NCBI RefSeq assembly: GCF_963548695.1
Contig: NZ_CAUUWA010000087.1
Span: forward strand, 1-8,381
Source of the DNA: an uncultured Fretibacterium sp.
Lineage (GTDB): Bacteria; Synergistota; Synergistia; Synergistales; Aminobacteriaceae
Reading direction: 5' to 3'
DNA length: 8,381 bases
A model generated the notes under the pieces. The model was given only the letters and a program-made list of their open reading frames with translations, was not told the origin of the DNA and did not search any database. The position numbers and the translations under genes are program-made. Position 1 is the first letter of the stretch. Each line of letters begins with the position of its first letter. Below, one piece after another: positions 1 through 5,077 of the stretch.

Positions 1-56
1 CAAGGCACAAGGCACAAGGCACAAGGCACAAGGCACAAGGCACAAGGCACAAGGCG
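1..56. repeat. Tandem heptamer array, 8 copies of CAAGGCA
   Basis: Eight head-to-tail copies of the 7-mer CAAGGCA start at the first base of the window. Seven are perfect and the eighth ends in G instead of A. The array probably continues to the left. A 7-bp unit in a non-coding stretch is typical of a slippage-prone variable-number repeat. It directly abuts a duplicated copy of a promoter -35 region at 66-84, so copy-number change would alter the spacing downstream of the leftward promoter at 150-178. Confidence 0.95.
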
Positions 57-65
57 AGTATCCCT

Positions 66-180
66 GGTTAGGAAAAAGTCAAGGGAAAAAAAGCTGTTCC
101 CAAGGATAAAAGCCATCCGCACTCACCACGCCTTTTACAGTCTTCATAGATTATAGATACCGCGTTAGGGAAAGTCAAGG
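66..180 (-). repeat. Duplicated -35 region, two imperfect copies about 97 bp apart
   Basis: Positions 67-84 and 164-180 both read GTTAGG, an A-rich run, then AGTCAAGG on the plus strand. They differ by one indel and one substitution. On the minus strand each begins with TTGACTTT and continues into CCTAAC. The right copy has a consensus -10 element 17 bp downstream. The left copy runs into the heptamer array, and its best -10 candidate (TACTCG) is poor. This looks like a duplicated promoter of which only one copy remains obviously functional. Confidence 0.6.
150..178 (-). promoter_or_regulatory. Strong leftward sigma70-type promoter
   Basis: On the minus strand a TTGACT box (173-178) and a perfect TATAAT box (150-155) are separated by exactly 17 bp. 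This is the best promoter in the window. Predicted transcription starts near 143 and runs left out of the window through the heptamer array, so its gene is not visible. An ATG at 145-147 lies only 2 bp from the -10 box, too close to be translated from this promoter. A strong promoter facing away from the Cdc48 gene suggests an RNA gene or highly expressed gene just beyond position 1. Confidence 0.65.
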
Positions 181-189
181 ACGATGACA

Positions 190-300
190 GGGCCCGCTCC
201 CTTAACGAGATTTCGTCGGAGCTCCCTGCGGACTCGTCGAGGGACTTCGGTCCAGGGTACCTGCGATCTATCGGCCTTCCGTATCCCTGAGCGCGAGGGC
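190..300. other. Cluster of stable hairpins, possible structured RNA
   Basis: Several helices lie close together. GCTCC 196-200 pairs with GGAGC 218-222, enclosing ACGA 205-208 paired with TCGT 213-216. GGAC 242-245 pairs with GTCC 250-253 around a TTCG loop, giving the very stable C(UUCG)G tetraloop on the plus strand. AGGGTAC 254-260 pairs with GTATCCCT 281-288 with one bulge. No known RNA family was recognised. The UUCG loop favours a plus-strand transcript, but the better promoter candidates point leftward, so the strand is unresolved. Confidence 0.3.
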
Positions 301-302
301 AC

Positions 303-331
303 CTTATACTTTCTCGATTTGTTGCTGTAAG
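303..331 (-). promoter_or_regulatory. Weak leftward promoter candidate
   Basis: On the minus strand CTTACA (326-331) lies 17 bp from TATAAG (303-308). Both boxes depart from consensus. Transcription from here would cross the hairpin cluster at 190-300 and reach the stronger promoter at 150-178. The spacing is right but the match is modest, so this is tentative. Confidence 0.25.
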
Positions 332-530
332 ATAGTTGCGCCCCATGCCCTTCCCATCAGAATTTTTAGGGGTAGGAGCAGGATGTCAGCCTTCTTCGCT
401 GTTTGTGCCTGCAAAACACATTTGCCGCAAATAACTGCCACTTGAGGGCTTTTCCCTCTCCTCGCCCTCTGCTGTTGCATTTGGATTGTAAAACCAAGTT
501 TAGAATTGGAATCGGAATCGGAGCGTTCTC

Positions 531-2630
531 TCAGCGCTTGCGCTTCTGCAGTTCCCCAAGCGCGGCGTCGAAATGGGCCCGCTCCAGGCAGAGGGAGCTC
601 CCCTCCCTCTTCAGATGCGCCTTGAGGGCCTCGGTCGTCGCCTTGCGGCAGACGAAGGCGATGTCCGCGCCGCTCGCTCCCTCGGTGAGGGCCGCGAGGT
701 TCTTGACGTCGACGTCCGGGGCCAGGGGTTTTTGGCGCAGCTCGATGCGGAAGATCGACTCCCGGGCCGCCGCGTCGGGCAGGGGGAGCTCCAGCACCAG
801 GTCGAAGCGCCCCGCGACCAGCAGGGCGGGGTCCACCAGGTCCAGCCGGTTCGTCGTCGCCAGGACGACGACGCCCTGGAGGTCCTCGATCCCGCTCATC
901 TCCGACATGAACTGCCCGATCACCCGCTCGGTGAAGGCCGATCCCCCGGCCTCGCGGCCGCGGATGGGGATCAGGGACTCGATCTCGTCGAAGTAGAGGA
1001 TGGAGGGGGCGGCCTGGCGTGCCGTCCTGAAGACCTCCCGGATCGCCCGCTCCGACTCCCCCACGTAGCGGGACATCAGGGAGGGACCTTTGACCGAGAT
1101 GAAGTTGACCCCGCTCTCCTTGGCCAGGGCCTTGGCCAGGAGCGTCTTTCCCGTGCCGGAGGGGCCGTGGAGCATGATGCCCCGCGTCGGCTGGACCGAG
1201 TAACGCTCGAAAACTTCCGCGTGCCGGAGGGGCCAGCTCACGGCCTGGATGAGCTCCTCCTTCACGTCCTCCAGCCCGCCGATATCCTCCCAGGACACGT
1301 CGGGGATCTCCACGAAGACCTCCCGGATCGCCGAGGGGTCTATCTCCATCAGGGCTGCCATGAAATGGCTCATCCGCACCTCGAGGGAGGCGACCTTCTC
1401 GTAGGGGATATCCTGCGTATGGAGGTTGACGTAGGGGAGGATGTCCCGGACGCAGGCCATCGCGGCCTCCTTGGCCAGCGCCTCGAGGTCCGCGCCGACG
1501 AACCCGTGGGAGAGGTCGGCCACGCGTTTGAGATCGACGTCCTCCGCGAGCGGCATGCCGCGTGTGTGGATCTGGAGGATCTCGAGCCGTCCCTTGCGGT
1601 CGGGGATCGGCACGGAGATCTCGCGGTCGAAGCGCCCCGGGCGGCGCAGGGCCGGGTCCAGGGAGTTGGGGATGTTCGTGGCCCCGATGACGACGATCTG
1701 CCCGCGCGACTCGAGCCCGTCCATCAGCGCCAGCAGCTGAGCCACGACCCGGCGCTCCACCTGCTTCTCGCCCCCCATGTCCTCGCGCTTCGGGGCGATG
1801 GCGTCGATCTCGTCGATGAAGATGATGGAGGGGGAGCGGCTCTGGGCCTCCTCGAAGATGTTGCGCAGGCGCTCCTCGCTCTCCCCGTAGAACTTTCCGA
1901 TGATCTCGGGGCCGGAGATGTGGGTGAACCATGCGTCGGTCTCGTTCGCCACGGCCCGGGCGATGACGGTCTTGCCCGTGCCGGGCGGGCCGTAGAGGAG
2001 CACCCCCTTGGGCGGCTGGATCCCGAGCCGCTCGAACACCTGAGGGAATCGCAGGGGCAGCTCGATCATCTCGCGCACCCTGCGGATCTGGAACCCCAGC
2101 CCGCCGATGTCCTCGTAGGAGATTTTGCGGGGCTGGGCGACCTTTGCGGGTTTGAGTCGGTTCAGGTACGTGGACTTGCTCACGACTACCGTGCCCCCGG
2201 GGGTCGTCTCGGAGACCAGGAAGTCGCAGATTCGGGTCCCGAAGAGGTTCAGTCGGACGCGATCCCCTGCCGTCAGGGGCTGCCCCTCCAGCAGGGACAG
2301 GATGTAGGCCGAGTCCCCCTCCTTGTCCGTCAGGGCCCTCGCGGAGAGGGGCTGCAGGGTGATGCTTCCGGCGAAGTGGTGTGTCGCCGGCCTAACGTTT
2401 ACGGTATCCTCCAGCGACACGAGGGCGTTCTCGCGAGTCAGTCCGTCGATCTGCAGCACGTGCTCCGCGCAGTCCTCCTCGCACGCCCGCACCCGGGCCG
2501 CCGTGACCTTCTTTCCCACAATTTCGATGATCTGTCCCTCCGACAGGCTCAGTACGTCCATGTCCGCGGGGTTCATGCGGGCGATGCCCTTCAGGGCGTC
2601 GCCGGGACGCGCCTCCTTCACCGTAAACAC
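531..2630 (-). CDS. Cdc48/VCP-like double AAA+ ATPase
   Basis: This 699-residue protein is a full-length Cdc48/p97/VAT-type ATPase. The family forms hexamers that use ATP to pull apart folded or assembled proteins in the cytoplasm. The N-domain (about 1-165) opens with the double-psi barrel signature (GDALKGIARMNPADM). D1 has Walker A GPPGTGKT (214-221), Walker B IIFIDEID (269-276), pore loop KFYGESE (246-252) and arginine fingers R330 and R333. D2 has GPSGTGKT (489-496), ILYFDE (544-549) and pore loop RYVGESE (521-527). In D2 the first arginine-finger position is Val605 (VAGR), with R608 kept. The GTG at 2628-2630 was chosen because AAGGAG lies 10 nt upstream and the N-domain begins there; an in-frame start at 2687 would add 19 unconserved residues. 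It follows the deacetylase gene, but a terminator lies between. The substrate and adaptor are unknown. Confidence 0.95.
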   Translation of the reverse strand: MFTVKEARPGDALKGIARMNPADMDVLSLSEGQIIEIVGKKVTAARVRACEEDCAEHVLQIDGLTRENALVSLEDTVNVRPATHHFAGSITLQPLSARALTDKEGDSAYILSLLEGQPLTAGDRVRLNLFGTRICDFLVSETTPGGTVVVSKSTYLNRLKPAKVAQPRKISYEDIGGLGFQIRRVREMIELPLRFPQVFERLGIQPPKGVLLYGPPGTGKTVIARAVANETDAWFTHISGPEIIGKFYGESEERLRNIFEEAQSRSPSIIFIDEIDAIAPKREDMGGEKQVERRVVAQLLALMDGLESRGQIVVIGATNIPNSLDPALRRPGRFDREISVPIPDRKGRLEILQIHTRGMPLAEDVDLKRVADLSHGFVGADLEALAKEAAMACVRDILPYVNLHTQDIPYEKVASLEVRMSHFMAALMEIDPSAIREVFVEIPDVSWEDIGGLEDVKEELIQAVSWPLRHAEVFERYSVQPTRGIMLHGPSGTGKTLLAKALAKESGVNFISVKGPSLMSRYVGESERAIREVFRTARQAAPSILYFDEIESLIPIRGREAGGSAFTERVIGQFMSEMSGIEDLQGVVVLATTNRLDLVDPALLVAGRFDLVLELPLPDAAARESIFRIELRQKPLAPDVDVKNLAALTEGASGADIAFVCRKATTEALKAHLKREGSSLCLERAHFDAALGELQKRKR

Positions 2631-2718
2631 GTCTCGATTGCTCCTTCCTGTCCTTCCTCCCGTCCGAGGAAAAGTACCGTACGTCAAATCGGTTCCCTGT
2701 GTACCGAAGTGTATCGAA

Positions 2719-2742
2719 AGGAAAACGCCGACCGAATCGGCG
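2719..2742 (-). terminator. Intrinsic terminator of the deacetylase gene
   Basis: Reading leftward from the deacetylase stop codon (2748-2750), a 6-bp stem CGCCGA / TCGGCG (2737-2742 with 2726-2731) closes a 5-nt TTCGG loop. It is followed at once by TTTTCCTTT. The hairpin begins 5 bp past the stop codon, which fits a Rho-independent terminator. It separates the deacetylase from the Cdc48 gene, so the ATPase probably has its own promoter between 2641 and 2720. No convincing -35/-10 pair was found there. Confidence 0.75.
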
Positions 2743-2747
2743 CTTCC

Positions 2748-3437
2748 CTAAATGGCCCCGCAGTTCCAGAGGTCCTGAACGCTCACGAAACGATAGCCGC
2801 GTTCCCCGAGCCCGCGCAGGATCTCGGGCAGCGCTTCTGCGGTCGCGGGGATCCCCGAGTGCATCAGAACGATGGCGCCGGGGGAGGCCTTGCGCAGGAC
2901 GAAGGCCGCGATCTCACCGGCCGATTTTCCCGTGTAGTCGGCGCTGTTGATGTTCCAGAGCCCCAGGCGCATGTCCATACGCCGCATGGCGTTGAGGATC
3001 TTCAGGTTGTAGGAGCCGCCGGGCGGCCGCATGAAGCGGGGCTTCCTGATCCCGAGCCCCTCGATGACCTCGTTGCACCGCTCCGTTTCCCTCATGATCT
3101 TCTCCACCCAGAGGGTGTAGAGTTTCGGGTGCGTGAAGCTGTGGTTCTCCAGGTCGTGACCGGCCTCTTGGAGCGCCAGGGTGATGCCTGCATAACGGTC
3201 GGCGAACTTGCCCACCAAAAAGAACGTCCCGTGGACGCCGAACGGCGCCATGGCGGCCATCAGCTCCTGCATTCCGTGTTCCCGCGGCCCGTCGTCGAAG
3301 GTCAGGGCGATCTCCCGGACGAAGGGGTCCCCGGAGGCGATGCCCCATCGGGCCCTTTCGGCGTTGAGGGGGCCCCATTCGAGACAAAGAAACAGTGCGA
3401 TGCCAGCCAGCAGGGCGGGGCGTCGCGATCGGTTCAA
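2748..3437 (-). CDS. Secreted NodB-type polysaccharide deacetylase
   Basis: This 229-residue protein is a carbohydrate esterase family 4 (NodB homology) enzyme. Such enzymes remove acetyl groups from N-acetylated sugars in peptidoglycan, chitin-like or exopolysaccharide chains, using a metal ion. Residues 1-26 are a typical signal peptide (basic start, LLAGIALFLCL core, LNA before the likely cleavage site), so it acts outside the cytoplasmic membrane. The motifs are complete: TFDDG at 46-50 (D48 catalytic base, D49 metal), HSFTH at 99-103 (H99 and H103 metal), RPPGG at 137-141, and IVLMHSG at 189-195 (H193). The length is that of one catalytic domain with no binding module. The start is TTG at 3435-3437, with AAAGGA 10 nt upstream; an ATG nearer that site is in another frame. 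It is transcribed away from the HD gene and ends at an intrinsic terminator. The natural substrate cannot be read from sequence. Confidence 0.93.
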   Translation of the reverse strand: MNRSRRPALLAGIALFLCLEWGPLNAERARWGIASGDPFVREIALTFDDGPREHGMQELMAAMAPFGVHGTFFLVGKFADRYAGITLALQEAGHDLENHSFTHPKLYTLWVEKIMRETERCNEVIEGLGIRKPRFMRPPGGSYNLKILNAMRRMDMRLGLWNINSADYTGKSAGEIAAFVLRKASPGAIVLMHSGIPATAEALPEILRGLGERGYRFVSVQDLWNCGAI

Positions 3438-3472
3438 ACGGCATCAGTCCTTTCACGGCATTTCTCGTCTGC

Positions 3473-3530
3473 TTTTCCCGACGCGTCGGCCCAGTATTCG
3501 GGGAGCCCTTGTGACCCTCCGTCGGGAAAA
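3473..3530. promoter_or_regulatory. 11-bp inverted repeat in the divergent control region
   Basis: TTTTCCCGACG (3473-3483) and CGTCGGGAAAA (3520-3530) are perfect reverse complements 36 nt apart. The left arm overlaps a separate 12-bp palindrome, CCGACGCGTCGG (3478-3489). The dyad lies between the deacetylase start (3437) and the rightward TATAAT box (3559). It could be a pair of operator half-sites controlling both genes, or a hairpin in the deacetylase mRNA leader. A terminator is possible because each arm carries an A/T run, but the loop is long. Confidence 0.45.
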
Positions 3531-3558
3531 TCCCTCATGTGGGACCAGACTGAAATAC

Positions 3559-3564
3559 TATAAT
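3559..3564 (+). promoter_or_regulatory. -10 box of the HD gene promoter
   Basis: A perfect TATAAT at 3559-3564 sits in an AT-rich pocket within GC-rich DNA. No good -35 match is found 16-18 bp upstream, so it may need an activator, possibly through the dyad at 3473-3530. The predicted start near 3571 gives a leader of about 150 nt before the HD gene. Confidence 0.55.
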
Positions 3565-3570
3565 ACACCT

Positions 3571-3719
3571 AGATGCCTCGAGCCGTTCCTCCGGTGCGGA
3601 AAAAGGGCGGCAAAGGAGGGACGCCCGGGGCCGTGCGCTGCGGCGAGGGCGGAGAATACGCCGCTGTGGCCGGTTTGAGTTTGGGAAGTCGTGTTTTTGA
3701 GGCATTGGGGGAGGATACC
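3571..3719 (+). ncRNA. Structured 5' leader, candidate cis-regulatory RNA
   Basis: The leader appears closed by an 11-pair helix: 3572-3582 (GATGCCTCGAG) with 3696-3706 (TTTGAGGCATT), eight Watson-Crick pairs and three G-U. The helix begins at the predicted transcript start and ends one base before GGGGGAGGA (3707-3715), the ribosome binding site. Inside are GGGCG 3605-3609 with CGCCC 3622-3626, GCGGCG 3640-3645 with CGCCGC 3659-3664, and GGCC 3629-3632 with GGCC 3668-3671. CCTCC at 3588-3592 can pair either with GGAGG 3615-3619 in a hairpin loop or with the Shine-Dalgarno GGAGG 3710-3714. These alternatives exclude each other, as in translation-controlling riboswitches. It matches no riboswitch consensus I know. 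Chance pairing in GC-rich sequence is a real alternative. Confidence 0.45.
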
Positions 3720-4286
3720 ATGAGACCTGATCGAGAGACTGCGCTCCGTATTCTGAGGAAACACAACAAGGACGAGACGCACATCCGTCATGCGCTGGCC
3801 GTCGAGGGGACCATGCGCCACTTCGCACGCAGGGCCGGCGCCGACGAGGACCTCTGGGGCGTCGTCGGCATTCTGCACGACATCGACTGGGAGATGACGT
3901 CCGACGCCCCCGAGCGCCACTGTCACCTGGCGCCGGAGCTGCTCCGCGAGGAGGGGATCGACGAGGACATCATCCACGCGGTCCAATCCCACGGCTACGG
4001 GATCTGCACGGATGTCGAGCCCTCCAACGACATGGAGCGGACCCTCTTCACCATCGACGAGCTCACGGGGCTGGTCATCACGGCCGGACTGGTGCGTCCC
4101 TCGCGCTCCCTCTCCGACCTGGAGCTCAAATCCGTCAAGAAGAAATGGAAGGACAAGGCGTTTGCGCGCGGGGTCAACCGGGAGATCATCAGTGCCGGCG
4201 CCGAACGGATGGGGCTGCCCCTCGACACGGTGATCGAGGAGACGATCCTGGCGCTCCGCCCCATCGAGAAGGACGTCGGCCTGTAG
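3720..4286 (+). CDS. HD-domain metal-dependent hydrolase
   Basis: This 188-residue protein looks like a stand-alone HD-superfamily hydrolase of the small predicted-hydrolase type (COG2316-like). The metal-site pattern is present: H24 in HIRHALAVEG, the H53-D54 pair in GILHDIDWE, H91 in QSHG and D113 in TIDELTG. HD proteins usually cleave phosphate esters of nucleotides or related metabolites; the substrate is not known here. There is no signal peptide or membrane segment, so it is cytoplasmic. The ATG at 3720 was chosen because GGGGGAGG lies 5 nt upstream and homology begins there. The frame stays open back to an ATG at 3573, but that extension coincides with the structured leader. It is divergent from the deacetylase and is followed by a hairpin and a 128-bp gap before the response regulator, so it is probably monocistronic. 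Confidence 0.9.
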   Translation: MRPDRETALRILRKHNKDETHIRHALAVEGTMRHFARRAGADEDLWGVVGILHDIDWEMTSDAPERHCHLAPELLREEGIDEDIIHAVQSHGYGICTDVEPSNDMERTLFTIDELTGLVITAGLVRPSRSLSDLELKSVKKKWKDKAFARGVNREIISAGAERMGLPLDTVIEETILALRPIEKDVGL

Positions 4287-4289
4287 GGA

Positions 4290-4336
4290 GCTTGCGGAAG
4301 TAGGTCGGCCTGCAGGCGGGGGCGTCCTTCCGTAGC
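4290..4336 (+). terminator. Hairpin after the HD gene, possible terminator
   Basis: GCTTGCGGAAG (4290-4300) pairs with CTTCCGTAGC (4327-4336), with one bulged base and one mismatch. The hairpin begins 3 bp after the stop codon. The GC-rich loop includes a GCCTGCAGGC palindrome. The following sequence, TTTGCCCTTG, is only a poor U-tract, so termination may be partial or Rho-assisted. Confidence 0.35.
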
Positions 4337-4372
4337 TTTGCCCTTGCCCGGGGCGGCGGGGGCGGGTAGTCT

Positions 4373-4385
4373 GTAAAAACTTTAC
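4373..4385. promoter_or_regulatory. Small palindrome upstream of the two-component operon
   Basis: GTAAA-AAC-TTTAC forms a 5-bp inverted repeat in an AT-rich patch 30 bp before the response regulator start. It lies in the only AT-rich part of the 4287-4414 gap, where the operon promoter would be expected, and could be an operator or part of that promoter. No clear -35/-10 pair is seen. Confidence 0.25.
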
Positions 4386-4414
4386 GACAGATATCAATTA
4401 TGACGAAGGGAACG

Positions 4415-5065
4415 ATGTCGATGGCAGTCAGGATCGTTTTGGCGGACGACCACCCTCTGACGAGGGCGGGCATTGCGGAGTTTTTGCGGCGGGAGAGCTC
4501 GCTCGATCTCGTCGGGGAGGCGGAGGACGGGGTGAAGGCCTGGGAGATGATCCGGGAGCTCAAGCCCGACGTGGCCCTGCTGGACATCAGGATGCCGGGC
4601 ATGGACGGCGTTTCGGTCGCGCAGAAGGTCAAGGCCGAGGGGCTTTCCACGGCCACCATCATGCTGACCTCCTACGATGCGCAGCAGTACGTCATGGCCT
4701 CGCTGCGCGCGGGGGCGCGGGGATTCGTCCTCAAGACCGTCAGCCCGAAGGAGCTCACCGCGGCAATCGCGACGGTCTCCAAGGGGGGGCTTTACCTGGA
4801 CCCCGAGGTCGCCTCGGTCATGGGGGAGCGGGACTTCGACCCGGAGCAGCTCTCCGCGCGGGAGCGTGAGGTCCTCCTGCTGGCGGCCAAGGGGCTCTCC
4901 AGCAAGGAGGTCGCGAGCCGTCTCTTCATCAGCGAGCGCACGGTCCAGACCCACCTGGCCTCCATCTACGACAAGCTGGGCTCCAAGAACAAGACGGAGG
5001 CCCTGCTGCTGGCCCTCAAGTACGGGGTCGTCACCCTGGAGGAGCTCCTGGAGGACGAGAAGTAA
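4415..5065 (+). CDS. NarL/FixJ-family response regulator
   Basis: This 216-residue regulator has an N-terminal receiver domain and a C-terminal LuxR-type helix-turn-helix. Receiver residues are intact: acidic pair D11/D12 (LADDH), phospho-acceptor D57 (LLDIRMPGMDG), T85 and K107. The DNA-binding region, about 146-189, begins LSAREREVLLLAAKG and includes the recognition segment ISERTVQTHL. It should be phosphorylated by the kinase encoded 12 bp downstream and then bind DNA as a dimer. Start choice: AAGGG at 4405-4409 serves the ATGs at 4415 or 4421, whereas the ATG at 4400 has no ribosome binding site; all three share a frame and change only the first few residues. It is the first gene of a probable three-gene operon with the kinase and a beta-CASP nuclease. 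Target genes are unknown. Confidence 0.95.
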   Translation: MSMAVRIVLADDHPLTRAGIAEFLRRESSLDLVGEAEDGVKAWEMIRELKPDVALLDIRMPGMDGVSVAQKVKAEGLSTATIMLTSYDAQQYVMASLRAGARGFVLKTVSPKELTAAIATVSKGGLYLDPEVASVMGERDFDPEQLSAREREVLLLAAKGLSSKEVASRLFISERTVQTHLASIYDKLGSKNKTEALLLALKYGVVTLEELLEDEK

Positions 5066-5077
5066 GGGCCCCGCCTC

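Larger units (their letters stand above)
57..530. other. Long intergenic region without a convincing gene
   Basis: About 470 bp, visibly less GC-rich than the flanking genes. It holds leftward promoter-like sequences (150-178 and 303-331), a short duplicated segment (67-84 against 164-180) and a cluster of hairpins (190-300). It also has a 6-bp stem (GAGGGC 444-449 with GCCCTC 464-469), a TTTGC-C-GCAAA palindrome at 421-431, and a short GGAATC repeat at 508-522. A minus-strand open frame at 304-480 would encode 58 residues with one CxxC pair, but it has no ribosome binding site. No intrinsic terminator with a clear U-tract is seen just downstream of the Cdc48 gene. Confidence 0.6.

Noticed and set aside
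79..147. 22-codon ORF starting at the ATG just after the TATAAT box on the minus strand
   Set aside because: The ATG is only 2 bp from the -10 element, so the promoter cannot give a transcript containing it, and no other start signal supports it.
205..245. Resemblance to a hammerhead ribozyme on the minus strand (CGACGAG then CGACGAAA)
   Set aside because: The required CUGANGA core reads CUCGACGA, stem II has a mismatch and poor pairing, and no clear stem III with a cleavage triplet is formed.
68..346. Minus-strand open frame of 92 codons across the left intergenic region
   Set aside because: It runs through the hairpin cluster and the strong promoter at 150-178, has no recognised motif, and has no supporting start signal.
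304..480. Small minus-strand ORF (58 codons) with one CxxC pair
   Set aside because: It has no ribosome binding site upstream of the ATG at 478-480 and its stop overlaps a promoter-like box. Its composition looks natural, so a remnant of a coding sequence is possible, but not enough to call a gene.
3452..3463. 12-bp word TTCACGGCATTT shared with 8178-8189
   Set aside because: The flanks are unrelated, and one copy is in the deacetylase leader while the other is in the loop of the right-hand dyad. It is probably coincidence, though a short IS-derived remnant cannot be excluded.
573..3563. Open frame of nearly 1,000 codons on the plus strand opposite the Cdc48 and deacetylase genes
   Set aside because: Same explanation: it spans two real genes and their terminator, and shows no domain signature.
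3571..3719. Known riboswitch classes (cobalamin, TPP, FMN, SAM, c-di-GMP, glycine, moco, guanidine) as an explanation of the leader
   Set aside because: I looked for their conserved cores and saw only short, scattered similarities, such as GGACGC near GGGCGG. None has the full consensus, so no known class is assigned.
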